A DNA stretch of 16,010 nt from an uncultured Bacillota bacterium (GCA_949282835.1 CASDQU010000041.1:1-16010); one strand, 5' to 3'; shown: positions 1-8,066, counted from the stretch's first letter. Program-made: numbers and translations. Notes: generated by a model not told the origin, from the sequence alone.

Positions 1-3000
1 CTTGATCGCTGCCAGTTTGAAGATTGTAAAATTCAACCCTAGCGCCTTCAATAATTCCGCTGTTTTGACCAGCTATTCCGCCAATAAAGTTAGCATTTGT
101 GCCTGTAATCTGAAGTCCCAAAACAGATGAATTGATAATTTTGCCGCTATTAGTTCCAGTTATTCCGCCGATATTAGTTTCAGTTATTCCGCCCTCAAAT
201 GAAAGCACACTGGCATAAGTGCCATTGACATCTACCGTTACATTTTCTATTGTGCCTGTGTTTTCATCTGCAACAAAGCCCTTTGCTTTAATATTCCCAT
301 TGAAATTGATGTTTCTAATCGTTCCGCTATTTGTTGAAATGAAGGTTGTCGAGCCTTCAAGGAAGGTAACTGTTGCGCATGAGCCATCCTCATCGTCATA
401 AGCCCTGCCTTCAATCCCGCCTGCAAGAGCTTTTACAGAGCCATCGTATTTGACTTCAATGCTGTTCATTAATCTGTAATAAAGTGAAGGGTTAATATTT
501 GTAAATTCTTCAGCGGTATATATTCTATAGGCATGTGCAAAACTGCGTCCATCTGCAACTGTAATTTTAATTCTAATTAAAATTTCGCTGAAATCTATAT
601 CTTTTGCCTCTCCATTTACAGATGAATTAGACTTAAAGTATGCATTTTCAATGAGATATTCATACCAAGTTTGTGAGTCAGAACGAATTTGCCCAAGTGA
701 TTCAAAAGATACTGTATATAAAGTTTGAGCAGCCTCTATCTTTTCAGATTTTAAATAATAGCTGATTTGACCATTATATATAGCATCTTCTGGCAAAAGA
801 TAGATATATCCGGTTGTGCCTTGAGTTAACTCTCCATTCAAATTAAGTGAAATTCTATTTTGGCTTATATAATTGCCAACTGATACTATTGCGGTATTGG
901 TATAATCTACCGTTCCGTCTTCTTTGGTTATAATATATGAGATATTGCCATTTTGAACATTAGATGGAGATGTCGAAAGCAGTATAAATTGTGGCTGGCT
1001 ATCTCCAATTTCAAAATAAATACCCTCTTCGTCTTCACCTTCCCAAGTCAAGCTTTCAATGCGCTGAGCATTTGAAATATTGATTGAAATATTTGTCCAC
1101 ATGATATCTCTTTCTGTAATTTGCCCAGAAGATGATAAAACCTCAAGTTTATAATGAACTTGCAAAGTGTCACTAAAACGCGGTTGTCCTTGAAGGGAAG
1201 CAGATACAATATCAAAAGATATTGAATAATCATTTATAACTATACTTTCAATCGCATATCTGCCATTTTCCCATGTAACTGAATTTCCGCTAATGGAAGC
1301 ATTTCCCATCAACTTGTTACCATAGGCATCTTTGGCAGTTGTAACAAATTCGAAATTGGCGATATCTATGTATGTAACACCGCTATTTCTAAAATCAATT
1401 TTGATATTTTTTCTTGTTAAAGATGGATCATTTGAAGAAACTGAATCTGATGAATAGAGACTTACCTCGCTATCTCTAGTTGGTGTAACTGAAAGGTTAC
1501 TTGGAGCAATATAACTCTCTATCAAAATAATTCGTATAATCTGTGTTTGTCCATTTTCATCTACATTCTCGCCACTTCCAGCGCCGCTAAAGGTTACCAC
1601 TGCATAAGTAAAACCTACATTTGAAGTGATGATATTTTGCATGTCGGCTGTAAAATAAGAATATTTACTTATATTTTCATTAGCATAAGCACCATTTATT
1701 ATTTGTGCAATACCGGCGCTGTCGTTTATAAGATTTTTAAAGGCTTCAACTTGTGCTTTTCTATCCTGTTGCGAAAGAGTGCCGTCATCTTCAAGTTCAA
1801 AATCTAAATCATAATAGTGCACATCAATATCTGCCACAGCATAGTTGTTGTTTGATGAGTTGTAGCGATAAAGCACTGGCACAGTAGAGCCATTTTTAAT
1901 CATTATGTTAGATAAGCTTGATATATTAGTGCTTGTAGAGCCATCTGCAAAATAAATATTATTGCTGTTTGTGCTATATGTTACCGAATCAAAGATGTTA
2001 GAGCCTTGGTCATAGACAACTCCCGCCTCTGTCAAAGGAAGGAAGATATTGATTGCAAAATCTTCGCTTTCTAGTCCATTTTCATGAACAAATTTATAAC
2101 TATCAAGGGCGGTTACTCCATAGCTATTGACTTTTAGCGTTAAAATTATTTTGAAGGTCACGCTATCAAAGGTATTTGAGAGCTTTATTGGCCCTTCGAT
2201 ATCAACATTTTCGCTATCAACTACAACACTAATACCGTCAATATCTGTTTGACCTGTTAAAGTAAAGGTCTTTTCTATTACTAATGAGGTTGAACGCTCC
2301 GAACTATCAACTTGGAAATCTGCATTTTCAAATACAAACTCTTCTGCTGTCACCGATTTTACCAGTTCAAGCCTTGCAGTTGTTGATATGTTAGGGTTAT
2401 CAATACTTGTAAAGGTTATAGAAACATTATTTACATTTTGTTGCAAAAGGTCAGAATGGGCTTTTAGATATAGAGTTTTAACATCAATGTTGGCGTCCTC
2501 TCTTGACAGATAAACTCCTGCATTTTCATCCCAGCTGAGAGCTATTTCTTGCCAAATTTGATTTGTTTGGTCATAATATTGAATTACAACTGGGCAAACT
2601 CCATTCTCAACAATAGGCTCACCTATACTTCCTATAGCTACCGAAATTGAGTATCTATTTGAATAATTTTCTATGGTAGTTGGCAAAACTTCGATATTAA
2701 ACATCTCGCCAGTTGAATTTAGATATTCAGAATAAAGAATTTGGGTAGAAGCATTGGTGTTTTTATTTGCTATTAATTGATTGTTTTCTCCTCGTATTTC
2801 AATATCATTTACAACTTCTCTTGCTCTTATGTTGATTAAATTGGAAGATGTATCTATTGCATAGTCGTAATTTTCATATCCCACTTTGAAATAAATGCTA
2901 TAATTTTGATTTACATTACTAATTTCTCGGTCAACATAAACTGAGAAAATAGGACATCCTTCTTCATCTTCGCCATATTTATTTACAATAAGTTTTTCGT

Positions 3001-3847
3001 CACTTGGCTGCCCTGAAGAAAGCAAAACAACTGGAGTTATAGTAAGGTCTCCAGCATAATTTAATTTTATGTAACCTTGATAATGCTCATCTGTTGGCTC
3101 ATTTGGCACAATATTAAAAAGATTGTTCTCTTCGCCTATTGTTTCAAATTGTGAGCTAAGATTATATGACCAAGAAAGGCTGAGTTCTTCTTCGATTGGG
3201 TCAATAACTGGCAAAACAACATTTGTAGAAATATTCTTTTCTGTTGTCGCGGTCAAAGTAATAGAGTCTGGCTCATAACTATCATCGATAATTAAATTTG
3301 TTCCCTCTATCTGCGCCCCTTCTATACCGCTAGGAAGTGACCAAGTAATCGTCCTTCTTGAAAGAGAAGAAGGTTGAAAAGTCAACAAGTTTTCTTCAAT
3401 TAACTGGTTGCTTCGTCCGCGCAAAACAAAATTCTTTCGTTGCACATCTTCATTTTGATTTTGGCTCATGTGCGAAACTTCACTATAGACATCAACGCTT
3501 ATAGTTTTAGAGACATTTCCTTGATTGGTCATTACAACAACTTCGCCTTGTCCTTCGTTGAGCGCTGTAATTGTAATCTCCCACCTGTTGGAGCTGACTG
3601 CTGTTGCTGAAGCGGAAATAATATTTTCATAGCTGTTGTTTACACTTGCGCTGACAACAACGCCTTTCCCGCCAGATACCGTTGCAACAACCACCTCTTG
3701 ACTTGGCTGGTCGGTATCATAATCATACAAAATAGACACGCTATCGCGTGACAAAGTAAGATCGACTTTTGAGCTTCCGCAAGCTGCAAGAATAGATGCT
3801 CCCATAAGTAAGAATACACTTAACATACCTACAAGAAACTTTTTCAT
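1..3847 (-). CDS. Large Ig-like/GLUG-repeat surface lipoprotein (3' end beyond window)
   Basis: The frame is open from the ATG at 3847 to the left window edge, giving at least 1,282 codons with no stop in the lines I read; the C-terminus is missing. The N-terminus (MKKFLVGMLSVFLLMGASIL, then AAC) is a lipoprotein signal peptide with lipobox LAAC, so Cys23 should be lipidated and the protein exported and anchored on the membrane outer face. The body is beta-rich, Thr/Ser/Asn-rich sequence resembling tandem bacterial Ig-like domains. From about residue 1104 the sequence changes: a segment with IYTAEEFTNI and YRLMNSI is followed by GLUG-type repeats (for example GGITGTNSGKI, GGIAGQNSGII) up to the edge. 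An AAGGAGG site lies 4 bases before the ATG. Such proteins are usually adhesins or surface structural proteins; ligand and exact domain borders are unknown. Architecture is confident, function is not. Confidence 0.88.
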   Translation of the reverse strand, partial: MKKFLVGMLSVFLLMGASILAACGSSKVDLTLSRDSVSILYDYDTDQPSQEVVVATVSGGKGVVVSASVNNSYENIISASATAVSSNRWEITITALNEGQGEVVVMTNQGNVSKTISVDVYSEVSHMSQNQNEDVQRKNFVLRGRSNQLIEENLLTFQPSSLSRRTITWSLPSGIEGAQIEGTNLIIDDSYEPDSITLTATTEKNISTNVVLPVIDPIEEELSLSWSYNLSSQFETIGEENNLFNIVPNEPTDEHYQGYIKLNYAGDLTITPVVLLSSGQPSDEKLIVNKYGEDEEGCPIFSVYVDREISNVNQNYSIYFKVGYENYDYAIDTSSNLINIRAREVVNDIEIRGENNQLIANKNTNASTQILYSEYLNSTGEMFNIEVLPTTIENYSNRYSISVAIGSIGEPIVENGVCPVVIQYYDQTNQIWQEIALSWDENAGVYLSREDANIDVKTLYLKAHSDLLQQNVNNVSITFTSIDNPNISTTARLELVKSVTAEEFVFENADFQVDSSERSTSLVIEKTFTLTGQTDIDGISVVVDSENVDIEGPIKLSNTFDSVTFKIILTLKVNSYGVTALDSYKFVHENGLESEDFAINIFLPLTEAGVVYDQGSNIFDSVTYSTNSNNIYFADGSTSTNISSLSNIMIKNGSTVPVLYRYNSSNNNYAVADIDVHYYDLDFELEDDGTLSQQDRKAQVEAFKNLINDSAGIAQIINGAYANENISKYSYFTADMQNIITSNVGFTYAVVTFSGAGSGENVDENGQTQIIRIILIESYIAPSNLSVTPTRDSEVSLYSSDSVSSNDPSLTRKNIKIDFRNSGVTYIDIANFEFVTTAKDAYGNKLMGNASISGNSVTWENGRYAIESIVINDYSISFDIVSASLQGQPRFSDTLQVHYKLEVLSSSGQITERDIMWTNISINISNAQRIESLTWEGEDEEGIYFEIGDSQPQFILLSTSPSNVQNGNISYIITKEDGTVDYTNTAIVSVGNYISQNRISLNLNGELTQGTTGYIYLLPEDAIYNGQISYYLKSEKIEAAQTLYTVSFESLGQIRSDSQTWYEYLIENAYFKSNSSVNGEAKDIDFSEILIRIKITVADGRSFAHAYRIYTAEEFTNINPSLYYRLMNSIEVKYDGSVKALAGGIEGRAYDDEDGSCATVTFLEGSTTFISTNSGTIRNINFNGNIKAKGFVADENTGTIENVTVDVNGTYASVLSFEGGITETNIGGITGTNSGKIINSSVLGLQITGTNANFIGGIAGQNSGIIEGARVEFYNLQTGSDQ

Positions 3848-3932
3848 AATGCCTCCTTGATTAATATCTGTAAAAACAGAGTATTTTAAACATATTGCGC
3901 GCAAAAATTAGAAAGTTTTTCACTATATGAAA

Positions 3933-3962
3933 ATTATAACTTTTTTACAAGAATATTGTCAA
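3933..3962 (-). promoter_or_regulatory. Promoter of the large surface lipoprotein gene
   Basis: On the minus strand there is a perfect -35 TTGACA (3962-3957), an 18-bp spacer and a perfect -10 TATAAT (3938-3933). Transcription would start near 3926, leaving an untranslated leader of about 80 nt before the ATG at 3847. The leader carries only a very small hairpin (CTGT/ACAG), and I see no riboswitch. Confidence 0.7.
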
Positions 3963-4067
3963 ATAAAACTTAATTATTTATATATATAATATATAAATTT
4001 TTGCCATCTCTCCCCTTAAAGAGCAACATTGCCGCAATATCACTCTCTTTCATTTCCTTGACAAATA

Positions 4068-4096
4068 TTGCAATTTTACTCAAAATAAGCTATAAT
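4068..4096 (+). promoter_or_regulatory. Promoter of the ttcA-like gene
   Basis: TTGCAA (4068-4073), a 17-bp spacer and TATAAT (4091-4096) lie 26 bp before the ATG at 4122, so the leader is about 20 nt and contains the GAGGTG ribosome site. A perfect TTGACA at 4058-4063 is also present but is spaced 27 bp from this -10, so it is not the matching -35. The 3848-4121 intergenic region thus holds two divergent promoters and an AT-only tract near 3970-3998; nothing else was recognised in it. Confidence 0.6.
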
Positions 4097-4121
4097 CTAA
4101 CTTTAGTGTTTGAGGTGAAAT

Positions 4122-4835
4122 ATGCAGAAAATTTTAGGAGGGCTTAGAAAGGCATGCCAAGCCTATAATCTAATTGAAGATGGTGATAAAATAGCTGTTG
4201 GGCTTTCTGGAGGAAAAGATAGTCTAACTTTGCTAGCTGCTTTAAAAAAATATCAGGCCTTTTGCGATAAAAAATTTGAGCTTGTTGCCATTAGTATTGA
4301 TTTGAGCGGAGGGAAAAGTGATTACAGTGAAATTGCAAATTTTTGCAAAGATTTAGGTGTTGAGTTTTATTTAGAAAACTCAAATGTATTTGAAATAATC
4401 TTTGATATTCGGAAAGAAAAAAATCCATGCTCCCTTTGCGCCAATATGCGAAGAGGGCTGGTAAATAGCAAAGCCAAAGCTCTTGGTTGCAATAAGCTTG
4501 CTCTAGGTCATCATAGAGATGACTTAATCGAAACCTTCCTCATCTCACTCTTCTTTGAAGGACGGCTGTCAACATTTAAACCTAAAAGTTATCTCTCTAG
4601 AGTAGACTTGACGGTTATCCGACCTCTTATTTTCTGCACTGAAGATGAGATAATTAAAGTAAGCAAAGATTTCCCTGTACTGAAAAATTTATGCCCTGCC
4701 GATAAGCATACTCAAAGAGAAAATGCCAAACAAATTCTCTCAACTCTTGAAAAGAGCTACCCTCACTGCAAGGAAAAAATCTTTAATGCTTTAATTCACA
4801 GTGAAAGATATAATCTTTTTGATAAAATAAATTAA
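4122..4835 (+). CDS. ttcA: TtcA-family tRNA 2-thiocytidine(32) synthetase
   Basis: This is a 237-residue cytoplasmic PP-loop ATPase of the TtcA/TilS superfamily. The PP-loop SGGKDS is at residues 29-34, a CxxC pair (C103, C106 in CSLC) follows, then the TtcA-type GHHRDD motif (129-134) and a third cysteine C191 in LCPAD. In TtcA three such cysteines hold a [4Fe-4S] cluster used to thiolate C32 of certain tRNAs with ATP; the same three positions are present here, so an iron-sulphur enzyme is inferred. It is shorter than the enterobacterial protein (about 310 residues), lacking mainly terminal extensions, which is common in Bacillota homologues. It stands alone with its own promoter and a GAGGTG site. 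Distant members of this family have other thiolation or ligation roles, so the exact tRNA target is an inference. Confidence 0.85.
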   Translation: MQKILGGLRKACQAYNLIEDGDKIAVGLSGGKDSLTLLAALKKYQAFCDKKFELVAISIDLSGGKSDYSEIANFCKDLGVEFYLENSNVFEIIFDIRKEKNPCSLCANMRRGLVNSKAKALGCNKLALGHHRDDLIETFLISLFFEGRLSTFKPKSYLSRVDLTVIRPLIFCTEDEIIKVSKDFPVLKNLCPADKHTQRENAKQILSTLEKSYPHCKEKIFNALIHSERYNLFDKIN

Positions 4836-5028
4836 AAAAATAAAATAAAAATTAAAAAATATATAAAAATATAAATAAATTTAAAAAATGCCTTAAAAAT
4901 AAACAAAAATCAAAATAAAAGTAGAAAAAATATCTTTTAATTCAAAAAAATTAGAAAAAATTCAAAATTAAATACAAAAATATCTCTGAAAAATGTTTTT
5001 TAAATTAAAAAAATTTATCAAAAAATCA
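4836..5028. other. A-rich, roughly 10% GC intergenic tract
   Basis: Between the ttcA stop and the shared terminator lie about 190 bp made almost entirely of A and T, with A strongly favoured on the plus strand and only about 18 G/C by eye. Many A-runs of 4-8 are separated by short T-containing interruptions. No ORF, RNA gene or promoter can be supported in it. It may be intrinsically curved, non-coding spacer DNA. Confidence 0.6.
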
Positions 5029-5065
5029 AAAAAATATGTCACTTAAATTAAATGACATATTTTTT
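5029..5065. terminator. Bidirectional terminator between ttcA and rsmA
   Basis: A perfect 13-bp inverted repeat, AAAAAATATGTCA (5029-5041) and TGACATATTTTTT (5053-5065), surrounds an 11-nt loop. With A-runs on one side and T-runs on the other, it gives a hairpin plus U-tract in both directions, so it can end ttcA (plus) and rsmA (minus). It overlaps the rsmA stop codon (5066-5064). Confidence 0.85.
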
Positions 5066-5849
5066 AAATTAATTTTTCTATTATTTTATAATATTTTATA
5101 AATTCATCAAGCGAAAGTTGTTCGCTTCTTTTCTTTAAATCTTCACCAAAAATTGACGACAATTTGTCTTTTATAAGTGGATAGGAATGGCTCAAATTGT
5201 TTTGCAAGGTCTTTCTTCTCATAGCAAAGCATGCCTGCAAAAAGCGATAGAATTTTTGTCCATCGATGTCAGGGTATTTATCAATTAGCTCTATATGTAC
5301 AACAGCTGAGTCTACCTTAGGTACTGGCAAAAACATTTTTTTGTCAACATAACGCGAAATATTTGGCTGCCCATAAAATTCAATCATTATAGAAAGCAGC
5401 CCATAGTCCTTTTCTCCTAGTTTTGCCACCATTCGTTTTGCCACCTCTTTTTGTACCATCACTGTTAAACTTTTAACCCTCTTTGAAGAGTTTAGAAATT
5501 TAAATATAAGAGGTGAAGTGATGTAATAAGGCAAGTTGGCAACTATTTTGTAATTACCTTCAAAGTGACTTTCAATATTTTGCAAAGGTTCTTTAAGGGC
5601 ATCTTTAAACACAAAAATGGTGTTTTTCAATTTTAAGCTTTGCAAAGTATCTTTAAGCTCACTATCAATTTCATAGCTAACTACTTTCCCCGCTTTTTCA
5701 TCTAAAACTTTAGTCAAGCTTCCCTGCCCCGCGCCTATTTCTAAGACGCTGTCGGCCTTATCAATTTTAGCATCGCTAGCCATCGCCAAAAGTAGATTTT
5801 TGTCGCTAATAAAATTTTGACCAAATTTCTTTTTGAAATTATGCTTCAT
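5064..5849 (-). CDS. rsmA: 16S rRNA (adenine1518-N6/adenine1519-N6)-dimethyltransferase
   Basis: RsmA (KsgA) transfers four methyl groups from S-adenosylmethionine to two adjacent adenines in helix 45 of 16S rRNA during late 30S assembly. The 261-residue length is normal for the family. Visible are the N-terminal KKFGQNFISD, SAM-binding motif I VLEIGAGQG (35-43), the acidic residue E60 after motif II, D83 in FKDAL, the catalytic NLPY motif (105-108) and the downstream FLPVPKVDSAVVHIE block typical of KsgA. The start ATG overlaps the tatD stop (ATGA, 5849-5846), implying translational coupling. In Bacillus-type genomes tatD and ksgA are close, usually with the RNase M5 gene between them; that gene is absent here. 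The stop lies inside the shared terminator hairpin. Confidence 0.97.
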   Translation of the reverse strand: MKHNFKKKFGQNFISDKNLLLAMASDAKIDKADSVLEIGAGQGSLTKVLDEKAGKVVSYEIDSELKDTLQSLKLKNTIFVFKDALKEPLQNIESHFEGNYKIVANLPYYITSPLIFKFLNSSKRVKSLTVMVQKEVAKRMVAKLGEKDYGLLSIMIEFYGQPNISRYVDKKMFLPVPKVDSAVVHIELIDKYPDIDGQKFYRFLQACFAMRRKTLQNNLSHSYPLIKDKLSSIFGEDLKKRSEQLSLDEFIKYYKIIEKLI

Positions 5850-6613
5850 ATTTTTAGTAGCCTCCTTGTATTTTCTCGTACAATTAAAGCTAGTTCTTCA
5901 ACCTCTATTCCTTTAAGCCTAGCAAGATTTTCGGCGATGGTTGGAATAAAACTTGGCTCATTGATTTGCCCTCTATATGGATGAGGAGCAAGATAAGGGC
6001 TGTCTGTTTCAAACAAAATCATCTCATTTGGCACGCTTTTCAAGGTCTCTTTCAATGAAAGAGCATTTTTAAAGGTGGAAACACCTCCTACCGAAATATA
6101 AATGCCAAGTTTTACAAGCTCTTTTGCCACTTCACTGCTGCCGCTATAACAATGCAATGCTCCGCCATACTTAAGAACGTTCTTCTCTCCTTTTAAAAGC
6201 TCTAGCATAGCACCATAAGCCTCTCTACAATGCAAGATTACCGGAAGTTTTAGCTCATATGCCATATGAAGCTGCTCTTTTAAAGCCCTCTTTTGACTTT
6301 CTCTATCTGGCATTCCGTCTGTAAACTGAAGCCCTATTTCCCCTATCGCAACTACTTTGTCATTCTTGGCTAGAGAAATCAGTTGGTTACATATGTCGTC
6401 ATTCCAATCATATATATACTCAGGATAAATACCAATACTTGAATAGACTTCTTCAAATTGTGAAGATAATATAACACTCTTTTTTGATGTTTCCAAATCC
6501 ACTGAAGAAGTGACAATCTTCTCTATACCCATATCTTTTGCTCGCGATATCACTTCTTCTACCCTTCCAACAAAAACCTTATCAGTTAAATGCGCATGCG
6601 TGTCGACAAACAT
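5846..6613 (-). CDS. tatD: TatD-family metal-dependent hydrolase (DNase)
   Basis: This is a TIM-barrel amidohydrolase of the TatD family, which has metal-dependent nuclease activity on DNA. Metal ligands are all visible (numbered from MFVDTHAHL): H6 and H8 of HAH, E92 in AIGEIG, H128 in LHCREA, H154 in ALHCYSG and D204 in ETDSPYLAPHPYRG. I chose the ATG at 6613, giving 255 residues, because family members begin with this M-hydrophobic-DTHAHL sequence and an AAAGGAGA ribosome site lies just before it. A TTG five codons upstream (6628-6626) also opens the frame, but it overlaps that ribosome site and would use it as coding sequence. It is the first gene of a two-gene operon with rsmA and overlaps it by 4 bp. 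Cellular role in this organism is inferred only from family. Confidence 0.95.
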   Translation of the reverse strand: MFVDTHAHLTDKVFVGRVEEVISRAKDMGIEKIVTSSVDLETSKKSVILSSQFEEVYSSIGIYPEYIYDWNDDICNQLISLAKNDKVVAIGEIGLQFTDGMPDRESQKRALKEQLHMAYELKLPVILHCREAYGAMLELLKGEKNVLKYGGALHCYSGSSEVAKELVKLGIYISVGGVSTFKNALSLKETLKSVPNEMILFETDSPYLAPHPYRGQINEPSFIPTIAENLARLKGIEVEELALIVRENTRRLLKI

Positions 6614-6630
6614 ACTTTCTCCTTTCAACT

Positions 6631-6659
6631 ATTTTAAACATAATTATAGGCTTTGTCAA
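6631..6659 (-). promoter_or_regulatory. Possible tatD-rsmA promoter
   Basis: On the minus strand TTGACA (6659-6654), a 17-bp spacer and TAAAAT (6636-6631) form a good match. The start point would fall near 6624, leaving a leader of only about 11 nt that just includes part of the ribosome site. A TATAAT at 6648-6643 would give a more comfortable leader but has no good -35. The promoter assignment is therefore tentative. Confidence 0.4.
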
Positions 6660-6727
6660 TTTAATTAATCTACCCTCGTTATCAAAAATAAATTACTATC
6701 TTTGAAAAGAAAGGAATATTATACACT

Positions 6728-7297
6728 ATGAATAGAATTTGGTTTATGATGATTGTTGGCTCTTTGGCTTTCTTGCTTTGGAGCGACCCAAGCCTTGCTC
6801 TCAATTCTATGGTAGATGCTGCCGCAGAAGCCTTTTCGCTTAGTCTTGAACTATGCGCCGTGTATGCTGTATGGCTTGGCATACTAGAAATTGTTGAGGC
6901 TAGCGGGCTAAGCGATAAACTTGCCAAAGCTTTAAGACCTATTATAAGAAAGCTATTTAAAATAGAAGACAAAGAGGCTGAAAAAATGATTGCTCTTAAT
7001 ATGTCAGCAAATATGCTTGGGCTTGGCAATGCAGCAACACCAATGGGCATTAATGCCATGAAAAGACTTGATGATGGCAGCGGAAAGGCTACTCCTGCCA
7101 TGATTATGCTGATTGTACTTAACTCAACTTCCATTCAGCTTTTGCCTACCACCGTAATAGGACTGCGCGCAAGTGCTGGCTCAACCTCTCCTTCAGATAT
7201 CATTCTACCCACCCTTTTAGCCACCATTTGTACCTGCTTATTAGGCATTTTTTTAGTTAAAGCTTGTCATAAAATATTTAGGAGGAAGAAAAAATGA
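6728..7297 (+). CDS. spmA: Spore maturation protein A
   Basis: This 189-residue membrane protein belongs to the SpmA family with a nucleoside-recognition (Gate) domain. The family is known from spore-forming Bacillota, where spmA and spmB mutants make spores with poorly dehydrated cores. Hydrophobic segments are seen at about residues 4-20, 38-58, 123-146 and 158-178. Conserved polar motifs between them include NMSANMLGLGNAATPMG (91-107) and NSTSIQLLPTTVIG (132-145). The C-terminus is a basic RRKKK tail. The length matches the family. An AAAGGA site lies about 12 bases before the ATG, which is longer than usual; no convincing promoter was found in the short divergent region to tatD. The 3' end overlaps spmB by 4 bp. 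SpmA-like proteins also occur in non-sporulating bacteria, so sporulation is suggested, not proven. Confidence 0.93.
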   Translation: MNRIWFMMIVGSLAFLLWSDPSLALNSMVDAAAEAFSLSLELCAVYAVWLGILEIVEASGLSDKLAKALRPIIRKLFKIEDKEAEKMIALNMSANMLGLGNAATPMGINAMKRLDDGSGKATPAMIMLIVLNSTSIQLLPTTVIGLRASAGSTSPSDIILPTLLATICTCLLGIFLVKACHKIFRRKKK

Positions 7298-7800
7298 GTG
7301 CATATATTCTTCCCATTCTATTTATATCGCTGTTTTGCTATGCAAAGCTTAAAAAGGTAAACTGCTATGACACTTTTGTGAGGGGTGCTAAAAAGTCAAT
7401 CCCTCTTGTAGTTGATATCTTCCCATATATTGCCACAATTATGATTGCAGTGGCTTTGCTTAGAGTAAGTGGCATCACCACTCTTTTAGCCCATCTTTTA
7501 TCACCAATCTTCAATGCTTTAGGCATTCCCACACAGCTGATTGAGCTTGTGCTATTGCGTCCCTTTACAGGCTCTGGCAGTTTTGCCTTGCTTGATAATG
7601 TTTTATCTACCTATGGCGCTGACTCTTATATCTCAAGATGCGCTTGTGTGATACTTGGCTGCAGCGAAACCATCTTTTATGTTACAAGTGTATATATTTC
7701 ACAAACAAAGGTAAAAAAACTTTTGTATGCAATTCCAATCGCGTTAGTTTGTTCGCTTGTTGGCTCTGTTGTGGCATGTCTGCTTTGTAAAATTATCTAA
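7294..7800 (+). CDS. spmB: Spore maturation protein B
   Basis: This 168-residue membrane protein is the partner of SpmA and carries the second Gate-type half. Motifs include LRPFTGSGSFALLDN (88-102), equivalent to the family's LRP-SGSG block, and GCSETIFYVTSVY (122-134), equivalent to its S/T-E-T-FY block. Hydrophobic segments cover about residues 4-17, 36-55, 60-88 and 143-166. The ATG lies inside the spmA stop (ATGA, 7294-7297), with AGGAGG about 8 bases upstream inside the end of spmA, so the two are translated as a coupled pair. Together they are thought to act in the membrane during spore core dehydration; the transported or sensed molecule is not established. Confidence 0.93.
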   Translation: MSAYILPILFISLFCYAKLKKVNCYDTFVRGAKKSIPLVVDIFPYIATIMIAVALLRVSGITTLLAHLLSPIFNALGIPTQLIELVLLRPFTGSGSFALLDNVLSTYGADSYISRCACVILGCSETIFYVTSVYISQTKVKKLLYAIPIALVCSLVGSVVACLLCKII

Positions 7801-7822
7801 TTAGTTCTATTTTTAATTTATA

Positions 7823-7838
7823 AAACTATTTTTAGTTT
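7823..7838 (+). terminator. Weak possible spmAB terminator
   Basis: AAACTA (7823-7828), a 4-T loop and TAGTTT (7833-7838) form a 6-bp hairpin followed by AT-rich sequence. The stem is A/T-rich and the T-run behind it is interrupted. This is the best candidate downstream of spmB, but it is weak. Confidence 0.3.
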
Positions 7839-7886
7839 AAAATTTTAAATTATATATAAAATAAAATTATCTGTGATAGCACAAAA

Positions 7887-8066
7887 TTATCGCTTGCAAC
7901 TTTGAATTTCAATAATAGTGATATTTGAAGCAACTGTTTGAAAAAATAGTCGCAAGGTTTTCAAATCTTCTATATCATATTTTTGCGCAAGACATATGGC
8001 AAGGCTGCCAGCCAAAGAGATGAGTTCTTCTCCACTAATGTCTAGTTTTTGTTTGCTCATACTCAT
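7887..8066 (-). CDS. Small 59-residue hypothetical protein (DUF6774-like)
   Basis: I translated a complete short frame on the minus strand from ATG 8066 to TAA 7887. It reads MSMSKQKLDISGEELISLAG, then a helix-like stretch with SLAICLAQKYDIEDL and a second one with LRLFFQTVASNITIIEIQ, ending in SCKR. The pattern of an EEL-ISLA-SLAI-LA helix, a short turn with an acidic D-E-L, then a helix with FF-T-ASN-II resembles the small uncharacterised Clostridia proteins grouped as DUF6774; this is recalled from memory and not searched. A second ATG at 8060 could be the true start. The ribosome site is weak (AAAGAA). It sits alone between spmB and the repeat element, immediately downstream of the displaced gltX terminator hairpin. 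No function can be given. Coding-like composition and a recognisable two-helix pattern support it as a gene. Confidence 0.6.
   Translation of the reverse strand: MSMSKQKLDISGEELISLAGSLAICLAQKYDIEDLKTLRLFFQTVASNITIIEIQSCKR

Noticed and set aside
219..401. Plus-strand short frame near the left edge
   Set aside because: It is the reverse of the GLUG-repeat region of the lipoprotein gene and has no ribosome site or family resemblance.
1..420. Periodic repeat-like sequence suggestive of a CRISPR or tandem DNA repeat
   Set aside because: The periodicity is at protein level (GLUG-type Gly/Asn/Ile repeats) in an open frame; the DNA units are not identical or evenly spaced.
3970..3998. AT-only near-palindrome (TTTATATATATAATATATAAA)
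   Set aside because: Imperfect symmetry and simple TA composition are expected in low-GC spacers; not enough for a regulatory or terminator call.
4017..4049. AAAGAG...CTCTTT inverted repeat with an ATTGCCGCAAT core between the divergent promoters
   Set aside because: The arms are only 6 bp, separated by 21 nt and not followed by a T-run; it could be an operator, but nothing supports a specific call.
6682..7134. A 150-codon minus-strand frame opposite spmA
   Set aside because: It lies antisense to a clear spmA with conserved motifs; its Ser/Leu/Ala-rich translation is the typical mirror of a membrane-protein gene.
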